A stretch of 64,000 nucleotides of DNA from Chitinophagaceae bacterium (GCA_016720775.1 JADKJX010000004.1:124001-188000); one strand, 5' to 3'. Numbered from the stretch's first letter, positions 34,858 to 43,526 are shown. A program made the numbers and translations. The notes: generated from the letters alone by a model not told the origin.

Positions 34858-34968
34858 ATGAAGAAAGCTATGAAAGTAACCTGGAAGCATTTGTATTGTT
34901 ATTTCAAAAAAATGTTCGGGCACAAGGTTAACGACCACTGGGATAATAATCCGTTTGTGGTTTTATAA
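34858..34968 (+). CDS. Small ORF encoding a 36-residue basic peptide
   Basis: ATG at 34858, TAA at 34966-34968. The peptide begins MKKAMKVTWKHLYCYFKKMF and ends NPFVVL; it has about eight lysines, several aromatics and no membrane helix. The ORF is enclosed by two terminators (34790-34820 and 34972-35008), which implies its own transcript. TTTG at 34817-34820 and TATTGTTT at 34839-34846 could be a weak promoter (18-nt spacing). No family was recognised. Being short, it could be chance, but its placement between two terminators is suggestive. Confidence 0.5.
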   Translation: MKKAMKVTWKHLYCYFKKMFGHKVNDHWDNNPFVVL

Positions 34969-34971
34969 GAG

Positions 34972-35008
34972 AATCCCTCCTGTAGTAATACAGGAGGGAT
35001 TTTTTTTC
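34972..35008 (+). terminator. Strong terminator after the small ORF
   Basis: AATCCCTCCTGTA and TACAGGAGGGATT form a perfect 13-bp stem around GTAA, followed by TTTTTTTT. It begins 3 nt after the stop codon of the 36-residue ORF. Confidence 0.85.
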
Positions 35009-35054
35009 TGCGGGGTCCGGGGCCTTGTGGCCCAGGGAGGGTTTTATTAGTAGG

Positions 35055-35120
35055 TTGTTGGTCACACCAACAAGAGAAGGGGGGTTGGTCTGACGCCCCC
35101 GTCTGACCATTAATTAATTT
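35055..35120. repeat. Hairpin and single GTCTGAC repeat copy
   Basis: TTGTTGGT-CAC-ACCAACAA (35055-35073) is a perfect hairpin. It is followed at 35087-35120 by GGTCTGACGCCCCCGTCTGA and CCATTAATTAATTT, nearly the same as the left arm of the element at 13861-13984. Only one arm is present here. It precedes the CPBP protease gene. Confidence 0.65.
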
Positions 35121-35166
35121 AATCAGCACATTTTGCTATTTTCACCTGCAATAAAATTCCCGGTCC

Positions 35167-35883
35167 ATGCTCGGTATCATCGTTCAACTTCTTGTATCCT
35201 GGTTACTCCTCTGGCTTTTTGAAAAGAAAGGGCTGGAAGTATTTGGATTTTATCCAACCAAAAAAAGATTAGCCGGTTTTGCCTTATTCTTTATCATTAC
35301 TGCCCTATGCTGCTCTTCTGATTTTATCATGCGGATGATCTTTGCCAGGCAGCAATGGCAACTGAATCCAAAACTTACTGCGGGTCTTATCTTCAGTGGT
35401 TTGTGGTGGAATATTAAGTCCGTATTGTTTGAGGAGTTTATTTTCCGGGGTGCATTGATGTATATCCTTATTAGAAAACTGGGTGCAATTAAAGCCATCA
35501 TCATTTCTTCCATTTGTTTTGGTATCTATCATTGGTTCTCCCATGAAGTGATCGGCAACCCCGTGCAGATGGCCATCACATTTGTTGTTACGGGAACCAT
35601 GGGGCTGGTATATGCCTATGCGTACGCCAAAACCTTCTCCCTGTATTTTCCCATTGCTATTCATTTAGGCTGGAACCTGACCAGCAGTGTGATCTTTTCT
35701 ACAGGTATCATTGGCGACCAGTTGCTGGTGCCGGTTAAACCGGTGCCGGAAGTTACGGTTGGTTACTTTGTTTATTTCTGCATTGTATTTGTTCCCATGC
35801 TGAGTGCGTTGCTCATCAACTTTTTTATGCTCAAACGGATGCAGCAACAAGGTGCGGATAATAAAAAAACTGTCTCGCTTTAG
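35167..35883 (+). CDS. CPBP family intramembrane metalloprotease
   Basis: 238 residues with about seven membrane helices and the three CPBP/Abi motifs: FEEFIFRGALM (EExxxR, about residue 94), FGIYHWFSH and AIHLGWN. These residues form the intramembrane active site of Rce1-like proteases. The biological substrate is unknown; family members act in prenyl-protein processing, bacteriocin immunity or stress responses. Its stop codon lies inside the following terminator stem. Confidence 0.88.
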   Translation: MLGIIVQLLVSWLLLWLFEKKGLEVFGFYPTKKRLAGFALFFIITALCCSSDFIMRMIFARQQWQLNPKLTAGLIFSGLWWNIKSVLFEEFIFRGALMYILIRKLGAIKAIIISSICFGIYHWFSHEVIGNPVQMAITFVVTGTMGLVYAYAYAKTFSLYFPIAIHLGWNLTSSVIFSTGIIGDQLLVPVKPVPEVTVGYFVYFCIVFVPMLSALLINFFMLKRMQQQGADNKKTVSL

Positions 35884-35899
35884 GCGAGACAGTTTTTAT
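35866..35899. terminator. Bidirectional terminator overlapping the CPBP stop codon
   Basis: AAAACTGTCTCGC pairs with GCGAGACAGTTTT around a TTTAG-like loop, with A and T runs on both sides. The stop codon TAG is in the loop. It serves both this gene and the convergent lipoprotein gene. Confidence 0.85.
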
Positions 35900-35916
35900 T
35901 GATAGATACCAAAGCC

Positions 35917-36642
35917 TCAATATTTTTTAACCACGGTATAGTAGAAAAATGTTGGAGGACCTTCTACACCGCCATCTTCCATTTTCTTTTTCAATTCTGG
36001 TGATTTAGAGAAGTCATCTGCTTTTTTCATATCGCTGATAACAAGAGCGATGGTCACTGAGTGATTATCGCCCACACTGTGTCCAAGTGCCCTGTCGGTA
36101 AGCCCGGCAGCCATGCGGTTTGGTTTATCGGCATCAAATACTTTCTTCCATGCATCCCAGTCTTTTACTTTATGGGTGATCAACACACGTGAAGTTCCGT
36201 TTGCGGTAGTATCCAGCATCTGCATATCGATGTAGCTGATGGTAGGAGCACCAATGACCCCGCCTTTTTTCATGGCGTCTTTCAGGCTTGGTAAGGCCGC
36301 AAATTCTTTTGCTTTGGCTGCATCATCCATCTTTACAACCACCATTACCATGTTTGAATCCTTTGTTCCCCTTGACAGCATACGGCTGTGCAGTCCATAT
36401 GCCAGCCGCATAGAATCGTGCGCTTCATAGCCAGCTACCCATTTGGCAAAGTTGGCAACCTTGTGAATCACGATCATGATATTATCGGGTTTTACCGGGG
36501 CAGCAGGTTCAGGTGCTTTAACTGCAGTGGTATCTTTAGCAGGTTCATCTGCTTTTTTTTCTTCTCCTGAATTGCAGGAGAAAAGAAGGGCCGTCATGCT
36601 TACTCCAACAGCTAACGGCATCAAAAACTTGAATTGCTTCAT
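35917..36642 (-). CDS. Lipoprotein with two tandem dimeric alpha/beta-barrel-like repeats
   Basis: 241 residues. The signal peptide ends in ALLFSC (lipobox), followed by a Lys/Glu/Pro/Ala linker (about residues 24-52). Two similar halves follow: IMIVIHKVANFAKWVAGYEA ... KEFAALPSLKDAMKKGGVIG and VLITHKVKDWDAWKKVFDAD ... DDFSKSPELKKKMEDGGVEG, each ending with a GxP-containing strand (GAPTISYI; GPPTFFYY). This layout resembles ABM/EthD-type ferredoxin-like domains fused in tandem. No catalytic residues are evident, so the function is unknown; it is an envelope protein. Confidence 0.75.
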   Translation of the reverse strand: MKQFKFLMPLAVGVSMTALLFSCNSGEEKKADEPAKDTTAVKAPEPAAPVKPDNIMIVIHKVANFAKWVAGYEAHDSMRLAYGLHSRMLSRGTKDSNMVMVVVKMDDAAKAKEFAALPSLKDAMKKGGVIGAPTISYIDMQMLDTTANGTSRVLITHKVKDWDAWKKVFDADKPNRMAAGLTDRALGHSVGDNHSVTIALVISDMKKADDFSKSPELKKKMEDGGVEGPPTFFYYTVVKKY

Positions 36643-36804
36643 TTGTTTAGATGTTTTGGTTTTGATAAAATGATAATAAGAAGGGGGCGGAGTAAAGGGA
36701 AAGTGTTTGTGTCTATAAATGTAAAAATAATCGGGGGCAAATCAAAATAAAGAAGGCTGTTAACTAAAAATTAATGAGCAGTAATCTATTTATAACTTGT
36801 CGCT

Positions 36805-37833
36805 TTATGAGCGCTGGTTTTTAAATCGATGGTACAGCAGATACAAACCAACAAAAAGCACACTGCTCAGCAGGAAATAAAGGATGAGTCCCGAGCGGTT
36901 CTTTTCCTTTAGGATGCGGTATAGGTATGGCCTGGTAAGCGGCTTCTGCCAGGCCTGGTAATAGTTGCCGAAGACAGGGTCTTTTGTCATTTCCCAAAGT
37001 TCCTTCATCTGGCCGGTCAGCAGCATGTGGTATTTTTTATCCGAAACAGCATGATAGGCATCGTAATAACTCCAGCCATTTCCCATATCATAGCCGGGCA
37101 AATGAGCTTTCAGGGAACGGATTCCCTGTTGTACCACGAATAAGGCCGAGTCTTTTTTGGTCAGTTGCCAGAATTTGTACACACCTGTAAGTGCATAGAT
37201 ATGCCCATCAAGTATTCTTGGCGTATGCATATTGCTATCGGCAAATTCTTCATACCAGTAGCCGGCCGGCTCTTTATAGGTGAATCCGCCGGATTGGATG
37301 GGTTGATAGAATCCGCGGAGCAGTGAATTGGCGGCATCAAGGTATTCCTGTTTGGGATAAATTTTATAAGCAGCAGTAAGTGCTTCTATGGCACGGCCAG
37401 ATGTCATGCCGGATGTCCAGGGGCTTCCTACAGAATCATAGAAAGGCTGCTTCCAGTTAAAGACATAGAGTGCATAGTTTTCTTTATAGCTGATATTAGC
37501 CATCAGCCAATTGATACAATTCCTGAATTTCACTTCCACAGCCGGATCTTTTTTATCAGTAAGTGACCGGGAATAATCAATTGCATAATTGCCGACAATG
37601 GTTGGATTATACTGGTTGCCTGCATTTATCCCTTTGTAATCGGCATAGTGAACATAGGGGATCCCTTTTTCATCAACAAGTGTTTTTGCATAGTTGGGTA
37701 TTGAGTCATTTGTCAACCGGTACAGCCCCTGTCTTAATTTTTCTTCCCATTCATCGCCCCTGAACTGGCAAATAAATGCTGCCGCTGAAAGGGAAATAAC
37801 TGCGAGTAATATGTTTGTTGATACTGATCTCAT
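36805..37833 (-). CDS. D-glucuronyl C5-epimerase C-terminal-like membrane protein
   Basis: 342 residues with an N-terminal signal anchor (LLAVISLSAAAFIC) and a C-terminal membrane helix (GLILYFLLSSVLFVGLYLLY). Between them is an alpha/alpha-barrel-like domain with the features of the C5-epimerase C-terminal family: SGMTSGRAIEALTAAYKIY, GYWYEEFADSNMHTPRILDG and YHMLLTGQMKELWEMT. In eukaryotes this domain converts glucuronate to iduronate in heparan; in bacteria its substrate is usually unknown and may be a surface polysaccharide. There are no polysaccharide genes next to it. Confidence 0.75.
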   Translation of the reverse strand: MRSVSTNILLAVISLSAAAFICQFRGDEWEEKLRQGLYRLTNDSIPNYAKTLVDEKGIPYVHYADYKGINAGNQYNPTIVGNYAIDYSRSLTDKKDPAVEVKFRNCINWLMANISYKENYALYVFNWKQPFYDSVGSPWTSGMTSGRAIEALTAAYKIYPKQEYLDAANSLLRGFYQPIQSGGFTYKEPAGYWYEEFADSNMHTPRILDGHIYALTGVYKFWQLTKKDSALFVVQQGIRSLKAHLPGYDMGNGWSYYDAYHAVSDKKYHMLLTGQMKELWEMTKDPVFGNYYQAWQKPLTRPYLYRILKEKNRSGLILYFLLSSVLFVGLYLLYHRFKNQRS

Positions 37834-37885
37834 TTCAAAGTTGGGAAGTTAGCATTTTACATGTTCAGCAATGACTGCATAAGAT

Positions 37886-38300
37886 TTATTCTCCCTCCAC
37901 GATCCCGCCGTAATCAATCAGCAGTTCTTCGCCCTGTTTTATATCTCTAACCGTTTCAAAAAAAATCACCATCATTAATGGAGATGATATTGGGGTTATC
38001 AGAATGATTTAAAAAGAGCGATACATCCATTTTCTTAAAGCCATGCGCCGGGATGAAATAACTTTCTTCATCATAAAGACAGTAATTGCCTACCAGGAAT
38101 TGGGCATGGGCAGGCAGCCCTTCAATTTCATTTTTGGGAACGGTTATCCATTCATCAGCTGCATCGGGTTTGCCAAACATATCCCGGCAACCTTTGGGAA
38201 TATCCCGTATGGCAAACACGCCGATGCCTTCAATGAGTGAGGGGCGCAGCATCACCCAGGTGTTGCCGGAAAGTTCGTTGAGTAATTCCTGCTTTGTCAT
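37886..38300 (-). CDS. Small SET-domain protein (frameshifted near its end)
   Basis: The first 114 codons (ATG at 38300) contain SLIEGIGVFAIRDIPKG, typical of the SET N-terminus, and the SET core FLNHSDNPNIISINDGDFF. The frame stops early because of an A8 run at 37958-37965. With seven instead of eight bases it continues to a TAA at 37888-37886 with ETVRDIKQGEELLIDYGG, the expected SET end including the GEEL(L/T)IDY motif. The repaired protein has about 137 residues. SET proteins are lysine methyltransferases; the target here is unknown. The start overlaps the stop of the lysoplasmalogenase gene by 4 nt. Confidence 0.75.
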
Positions 38301-38971
38301 GGTTCCTGTTCAATATATCCCCGCACAATAAAATATTGGGCGGCGCAATAGGTGAGCATGATGAGTACACCTGCATAGGCAAAGGGCTGGTAAAATTTAT
38401 TGATGGCCAGTAAAGAATCGGATAAAACAAAGCTGGCGGCACCCAGCAGAAAATAAATGGCTGCCTTCCTGTTCACTTTTAAGAATATGAACAGGCTGCA
38501 GAGCAGCATACTGCATATAACCGCTGCATAAACCATCACGGGAAATTTAAGATCGCCCAGGTGCGGATATAAAAACCACACCAATGAAACACCGTAGGCA
38601 ACCACCACTACAACAAGGATGGGGTATTTTTTCAGCAATGAAATATTGCCCGATCTTATTTTTAAAAAATACGTGATGTAAAAAATATGGGTGACCAGAA
38701 AACATACAAGCCCGAAAATGAAAAATAATTTCCGGGAAGATTCAAACAGCAGGAACAGATCACCGGCCCAGGAAAAGAAAAGGCCGGTCATTAAAAGCAA
38801 TTTTCCTTTAACCCCGCTTTTGGTAAAATATAACAACAGCAACAGGGCAGGTATGAGTAAAGGCTTTGCTAAATAATGAAGCCGCTCTGATTCGATGAGT
38901 ATGCCTGTAATATCCATCAGGGCCAGGAGCAGGAAGGCAAACGTTATTTTTTTCTGAATGGGTTGCTGCAT
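38297..38971 (-). CDS. YhhN family (lysoplasmalogenase-like) membrane protein
   Basis: 224 residues with about eight short hydrophobic helices. The family segment LLMTGLFFSWAGDLFLLFES (FxWxGD) and later FVLSDSLLAINKF are the conserved acidic sites of YhhN/TMEM86 proteins, which hydrolyse the vinyl ether bond of lysoplasmalogens in eukaryotes. The bacterial role is inferred from the family only. It is translationally coupled (ATGA overlap) to the SET-domain gene. Confidence 0.85.
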   Translation of the reverse strand: MQQPIQKKITFAFLLLALMDITGILIESERLHYLAKPLLIPALLLLLYFTKSGVKGKLLLMTGLFFSWAGDLFLLFESSRKLFFIFGLVCFLVTHIFYITYFLKIRSGNISLLKKYPILVVVVVAYGVSLVWFLYPHLGDLKFPVMVYAAVICSMLLCSLFIFLKVNRKAAIYFLLGAASFVLSDSLLAINKFYQPFAYAGVLIMLTYCAAQYFIVRGYIEQEP

Positions 38972-38994
38972 GGTTTACTGATTCAGCCGGGTGG

Positions 38995-39914
38995 TTATTT
39001 TAATTCGATGAATGTGCGGAAAGCATAAAATAACCGGAGTGAATCTTTTACCCGGGTTGTGTCGCTCAGCGGACGTGTAAATCCTTCGGCCAGTTTATAA
39101 TGTACCGAGTCGGTAGTGTACATGAGTACGTTAGGCTTATTCAGTTCGATCTTCTTTTTCAGCGCACCGGCCTGGCTCAATACCCGGAACACCACTCTGA
39201 AAGTGAAGCCATCGTTACTCATTGTAACCGGCGGGGCAGGAGTGACAGTTGTAACAGAATCTTTTTTATTTGCGATGAATCGGGTATGGCTGCAACTGTT
39301 TTGCTGGTATCCGCAATAACCAACGGTTCTTTCTGTATCGTTTCAACCGAAGTGACCGGTTTGCTGCCTCTCATAAAAAAATACCAGGCGGCGGTTCCAA
39401 GGAGGCCAACCAATACAACTGCAGCTGCTATCAACAATCCTTTTTTGCTGCCGCCTGCCGGTTTGTTGCGTTTATCCCTGAAAGAAAAATCATTGTCCTC
39501 CATCTTTTCTTTTACAAGTGAAGGAGGTACTTCTTCTGATTTTGAACTGAAACTGGCGCCTTGGGTAAACTGGTATTCCCCCTGCTGGTTCTTTGTCAGC
39601 ATACCAAGGCCATCAATTTTAAAGGGCTTGCCAATGTTCAGGAATTGCTTTCCCAAAACAAGGTAAGAATCAAGATCGGCTGATGCCAAAGGTTTCATCT
39701 TCCGGGTCTGCTCCACGATGTAATTGATCAGCGCATCATCTTCTGCTGCCCGTGAATCGTATGTAAAGGAGATTGCGTTCTCGGGAATAGACGCATCTTT
39801 ATCATTTTCCATAGGCATCACAAAGTCGGGAGAAAGACTGAATGTGCCGATGCCCTGGAGGGTAACTTCCCTGGTTTTGTAAAAATGCTGTACGAGCAGT
39901 TGTTCTATTTTCAT
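38995..39914 (-). CDS. HU-CCDC81-like membrane-anchored protein (frameshifted)
   Basis: Two frames form one gene. 39219-39914 (ATG at 39914, MKIEQLLVQHFYKTREVTL) encodes an N-terminal prokaryotic CCDC81-type HU domain (TLQGIGTFSLSP, FKIDGLGMLTKNQQGEYQFT), a charged linker and one membrane helix (GLLIAAAVVLVGLLGTAAWY). At the T6 run 39262-39267 the frame is lost. The shifted frame continues NKKDSVTTVTPAPPVTMSND into 38995-39222, a periplasmic tail with FTFRVVFRVLSQAGALKKK that may be SPOR-like. The intact length is about 306 residues. The HU part suggests binding near the inner face; the role is unknown. Confidence 0.7.
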
Positions 39915-39978
39915 TCGCAATGGTTAAGCGTAACAAACCTACAAGATATTCACTACATATCAAAGGGCCGGTAAATCC

Positions 39979-40093
39979 GGTTTGAACCACATAGGCACAT
40001 AGAACACTTAGAAGAAACAAATAGCGTATCAACTGCTTGTTTTGCTGGGCAGATTTTATTCAACCTATGTTTCCTATGTGCCTGTGTGGTTCC
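39979..40093. repeat. Inverted-repeat element, GAACCACATAGG family
   Basis: The left arm GGTTTGAACCACATAGGCAC with ATAGAACAC (39979-40007) is mirrored by CCTATGTTTCCTATGTGCCT with GTGTGGTTCC ending at 40093. The same arms flank the element at 48935-49022. It lies between divergent genes and holds no reading frame. Confidence 0.75.
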
Positions 40094-40130
40094 ATTCAAT
40101 TCATTCCCCAAATTGCCTTAGTTTTGCGTT

Positions 40131-40475
40131 ATGATAACGGAAAAGGACAGACAGTTTATTGTGTACTGGGAGGCGGAAAGGGATAAACTGAATACCGTGA
40201 AAGCGAAACTACTGAATGGATTGCCGATGGCTGTATTATTCAGCCTGCCGGTACTGTTGCTGCTGTTTGTGATACAGTTTTTTTTTCCTGACTGGTACAC
40301 CAAAATTTCCAATACGTCATCGGGCACTTTCGTCACCATTATCATTGCCCTGTTCATCAGTATTCTGTTCTTTGCTTATTTCCGTATGCACTACAAATGG
40401 GAAATGAATGAGCAGATTTACCGGGAACTGAAAAGCAAGGCACAGAATGAGGACATCAATTCACAAATCAAATAA
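40131..40475 (+). CDS. Hypothetical protein with two membrane helices
   Basis: 114 residues: a charged N-terminal helix (EKDRQFIVYWEAERDKLNTV), two membrane helices (AVLFSLPVLLLLFVIQFFF; FVTIIIALFISILFFAYFRM) separated by a short loop, and a charged C-terminal helix. No known family was recognised. The last codons lie 13 nt before the FKBP lipoprotein start, so the two genes are probably one transcript. Confidence 0.75.
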   Translation: MITEKDRQFIVYWEAERDKLNTVKAKLLNGLPMAVLFSLPVLLLLFVIQFFFPDWYTKISNTSSGTFVTIIIALFISILFFAYFRMHYKWEMNEQIYRELKSKAQNEDINSQIK

Positions 40476-40488
40476 CAGAACACTACCA

Positions 40489-40977
40489 ATGAACAAAAAA
40501 CAATTATTCCTTATTGCCGCAGTGCTTTCTCCTTTTCTTTTCAGCAGTTGCAGAAAAGCGTCGGCAGATGCATGTACCTATACGGAGTCAACGCTGGTGG
40601 CCCCTGCTTCTGAAGTAGCTACCTTGCAGGCCTATGTTGCAGCCACACATCCGGCAGCTATCCAGCATCCCAGTGGCTTTTTTTATGAGATCACAACGCA
40701 GGGTACCGGGGCAAGTCCTGCCATTTGCTCAAACGTTTTGGTTAAGTACACCGGCTACCTGCTTAATGGAACGAAGTTTGACGAAAACCAGACCGGTGCG
40801 TCATTTGTTCTCGGGCAATTAATAGTAGGCTGGCAAAAAGGGCTTCCTTTACTGAAAAAAGGCGGTACCATGAATCTCTTTATCCCACCTTCGTTAGGAT
40901 ATGGGGCTAACACGGTTGGGGTTATTCCCGGCAATTCCAACCTCATTTTTGTTATCCAGCTGATAGACGTTCAGTAA
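40489..40977 (+). CDS. FKBP-type peptidyl-prolyl isomerase lipoprotein
   Basis: 162 residues from the ATG at 40489, with a lipoprotein signal ending in LFSSC. The FKBP domain is in the second half: VLVKYTGYLLNGTKFDEN, FVLGQLIVGWQKGLPLLKKG, MNLFIPPSLGYGAN and NLIFVIQLIDVQ. These include most of the FKBP active-site aromatics (Y, F, W, Y). It probably assists folding of envelope proteins. The upstream in-frame extension overlaps the preceding gene and was rejected. Confidence 0.9.
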   Translation: MNKKQLFLIAAVLSPFLFSSCRKASADACTYTESTLVAPASEVATLQAYVAATHPAAIQHPSGFFYEITTQGTGASPAICSNVLVKYTGYLLNGTKFDENQTGASFVLGQLIVGWQKGLPLLKKGGTMNLFIPPSLGYGANTVGVIPGNSNLIFVIQLIDVQ

Positions 40978-40991
40978 TAAAATCATCTTCA

Positions 40992-42419
40992 TTGAGCCAC
41001 GAAGCCATTTCGGTTTTTGACATGTTTAAGATAGGTGTGGGGCCTTCAAGCAGCCATACCCTTGGCCCCTGGCGTGCTGCACAACGGTTTACCCAAAGCC
41101 TTCAGCAAAAAGAATTGCTCAACAATATAAAAGAGTTGCGGGTGATCCTGTATGGTTCACTTGCTAAAACAGGTGTGGGGCATGGAACGGATATCGCCGT
41201 GCAACTCGGACTTAGCGGCGACGATCCCGTAACCTTCAATGTAAATAATATAGCTGCAAAGATCGCCGACATTAAGCACATGAAAAAAATGATGCTGGCC
41301 GGCAGGCATGAAATTGATTTTGACCCGGCAGAGGATATCGAGTTCCTGATGAGTGAATCGCTGCCTTTTCATCCAAACGGCTTAAGTTTCCTGGTGAGTC
41401 TTTCTAATGGCGATAACATTTCTGAAACCTATTACTCAGTAGGTGGTGGGTTTGTTGTTAAGGAAGGAGAAGAAGGGCATCCGGGAAATGACGTACATCT
41501 TCCTTTCCCCATCAATACAGCCGATGAATTGTTGCACTGGTGTATGAAGACGGGTTTGAACATCAGTGATGTGGTGATGGAAAATGAACACGTATGGCGG
41601 AGTGAAAAAGAAACGAAAGATGGTGTGCTTAATATCTGGCGGGTGATGAAAGAATGTATTTACCGGGGTTGTCATGCCGAAGGTGTATTGCCCGGCGGAT
41701 TACAGGTAAAGCGCAGAGGGGGTGGACTGAATAAAAAACTTACCGCAGGCAGGCCGTATACAGATTATGACAGCTGGCTGAAAGTTATAAAAGAAGGAGG
41801 AAGCGATTTCACCTACATACTCGACTGGGTAAGTTGTTTTGCCCTTGCGGTGAATGAAGAGAATGCAAGTTTTGGAAGGGTGGTTACCGCACCAACAAAC
41901 GGCGCTGCTGGTGTGATACCGGCTGTGCTGCAATATTACATTGCATTTTGTAACGGAGATAATGATGAAAAAATAATCCAGTTCTTATTAACGGCTTCGG
42001 AAGTGGGCAGCATCTTTAAAAAAGGCGCCACCATTTCTGCTGCCATGGGTGGTTGCCAGGCCGAGATCGGTGTAAGCAGTGCTATGGCTGCTGCTGCGCT
42101 TACCGAATGTTTGGGTGGTACGCAACGGCAAACACTGATGGCGGCAGAGATCGCCATGGAGCATCACCTCGGTCTTACCTGTGATCCCATTGGCGGTTTG
42201 GTGCAGGTGCCCTGCATTGAACGGAATACGATGGGTGCCATTAAAGCCATCACTGCAAGCCAACTGGCTTTACAAAGCTCTCCTGATTATGCCAAGGTAA
42301 GTTTAGATAGTGTTATTAAAACCATGTGGGATACAGCGCTGGATATGAACAGCAAATACAAGGAAACGGCTGATGGGGGATTGGCGGTGAATGTGCCGTT
42401 GAGTTTATCGGAGTGCTAG
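40992..42419 (+). CDS. sdaA: L-serine ammonia-lyase (single-chain, iron-sulfur type)
   Basis: Deaminates L-serine to pyruvate. 475 residues with both the beta (SVFDMFKIGVGPSSSHTLGP, residues 6-25) and alpha parts (AAGVIPAVLQYYIAFCNGD, SEVGSIFKKGATISAAMGGC, CDPIGGLVQVPCIERN). The cysteines in these three blocks are the usual Fe-S ligands. There is no ATG at the expected N-terminus; TTG at 40992 fits the family's start just before ISVFD, with ATG at 41022 the next choice but inside the conserved block. Confidence 0.93.
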   Translation: MSHEAISVFDMFKIGVGPSSSHTLGPWRAAQRFTQSLQQKELLNNIKELRVILYGSLAKTGVGHGTDIAVQLGLSGDDPVTFNVNNIAAKIADIKHMKKMMLAGRHEIDFDPAEDIEFLMSESLPFHPNGLSFLVSLSNGDNISETYYSVGGGFVVKEGEEGHPGNDVHLPFPINTADELLHWCMKTGLNISDVVMENEHVWRSEKETKDGVLNIWRVMKECIYRGCHAEGVLPGGLQVKRRGGGLNKKLTAGRPYTDYDSWLKVIKEGGSDFTYILDWVSCFALAVNEENASFGRVVTAPTNGAAGVIPAVLQYYIAFCNGDNDEKIIQFLLTASEVGSIFKKGATISAAMGGCQAEIGVSSAMAAAALTECLGGTQRQTLMAAEIAMEHHLGLTCDPIGGLVQVPCIERNTMGAIKAITASQLALQSSPDYAKVSLDSVIKTMWDTALDMNSKYKETADGGLAVNVPLSLSEC

Positions 42420-42427
42420 TTTATCTT

Positions 42428-42535
42428 GTTTGTGGTTTGTAGTTGGGCGTATGCAGGTGGAGAAATTTTTAAATTCATTTTACTCTTTTCAACTGCAAAC
42501 CACAAACCACAAACCACAAACTACAAACCCCAAAC
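42428..42535. repeat. Inverted-repeat element built of ACAAACC words
   Basis: GTTTGTGGTTTGTAGTT at 42428-42444 is mirrored by a run of CAAACCACAAACCACAAACT words at 42495-42535. It lies between the convergent sdaA and smpB genes and may also end transcription, though it lacks a clear U-tract. Confidence 0.6.
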
Positions 42536-42546
42536 TTAAAACCTTC

Positions 42547-43002
42547 TTATACTCCGTATTTCCGTTTAATATCCCTATCCGTCTCCCTTTCCTTAATACT
42601 TTCCCGCTTGTCGTAATTCTTTTTGCCTTTGCCCAGGCCGATCTCCATTTTAAAATAACCGGATTCAGCAAGGAAAATTTTCAGCGGTATGATGGAGTAT
42701 CCTTTTTCTTTTGTTTTTGCTTCCAGTTTTTGCAGTTCCCGTTTATTGAGCAGGAGTTTCCGTTCCTGCATGGGTTCGTGGTTGGTATAAGTGCCGAATG
42801 AATACTCGGATATGTGGAGGCTCTTTACAAACAATTCGCCATCCTGGAAAACGCAGTAGCTGTCGTTAAAGCTTGCCTTGCCTGCCCGCAATGATTTAAT
42901 TTCCGTGCCGGATAATACCAGCCCGGCAATATAGGTCTGCTCAAAAAAATATTCATAGTATGCCTTGCGGTTCGAAATTTCCAATTGCTGATATTTGTGC
43001 AA
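42547..43002 (-). CDS. smpB: SsrA-binding protein SmpB
   Basis: Delivers tmRNA to stalled ribosomes. 151 codons with EISNRKAYYEYFFEQTYIAG, LSGTEIKSLRAGKASFNDSY, LHISEYSFGTYTNHEP and the C-terminal DKRESIKERETDRDIKRKYG. No ATG lies at the N-terminus; the frame opens with TTG at 43002, but a TACCTTTG (43007-43000) there looks like a -7 box, so the TTG at 42984, which gives EISNRKAYY, may be the true start. No tmRNA gene was recognised in this window. Confidence 0.93.
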   Translation of the reverse strand: MHKYQQLEISNRKAYYEYFFEQTYIAGLVLSGTEIKSLRAGKASFNDSYCVFQDGELFVKSLHISEYSFGTYTNHEPMQERKLLLNKRELQKLEAKTKEKGYSIIPLKIFLAESGYFKMEIGLGKGKKNYDKRESIKERETDRDIKRKYGV

Positions 43003-43027
43003 AGGTAGGTGTTACGTGGGAGTTAGC

Positions 43028-43393
43028 TTACTTAGCAAACTCGCCGAAGTGCCAGAGAATTCCGGATGGGTCGTGCAGGAAACATTCGCTGCCCCAGTCA
43101 TTTTTTTTGATAGCGGTTAACTTCACATTTTTATATTTGGTTGTAAGATCCAGGGCTGCCAGTTCGTTCCAGAACCGGCTCACATCTTCCACTTCTAAAA
43201 AGACCATCGTATTATCTACCCAGTCCTTCACATATGCATCCTGTAAATAAAATCCCAATCCTTCTGTTTTGAAGTAAGACATGTTGTGAAATAAAACAAC
43301 TTCTTCAAAACCCAGGTCACGGTAAAAATTTCTTGACAGTTCAAAATCCTGGGCTCCGATGAAGGGGCGGATGGAGATGGCTTTGTGTTGCAT
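43028..43393 (-). CDS. VOC family (glyoxalase/bleomycin-resistance-like) protein
   Basis: 121 residues of the vicinal oxygen chelate fold with two beta-alpha-beta-beta modules: AISIRPFIGAQDFELSRNFY and FLEVEDVSRFWNELAALDL, ending in ECFLHDPSGILWHFGEF. The HDPSGILWHF end is typical. Metal ligands cannot be placed with certainty. It could act in detoxification, but no substrate is evident. It precedes smpB on the same strand by 25 nt. Confidence 0.85.
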   Translation of the reverse strand: MQHKAISIRPFIGAQDFELSRNFYRDLGFEEVVLFHNMSYFKTEGLGFYLQDAYVKDWVDNTMVFLEVEDVSRFWNELAALDLTTKYKNVKLTAIKKNDWGSECFLHDPSGILWHFGEFAK

Positions 43394-43526
43394 GGGTTTG
43401 TTTTAATTGCGACTGTATGAGCTAAATTAATAAATAAAGGTTGAGTTCAAGGGCGAGTTCCGTATTCGATTTTGGATGGCTATTTGTTGTTGATAAGGCG
43501 ACCAACAACGGCGGAGTTATAATAAA

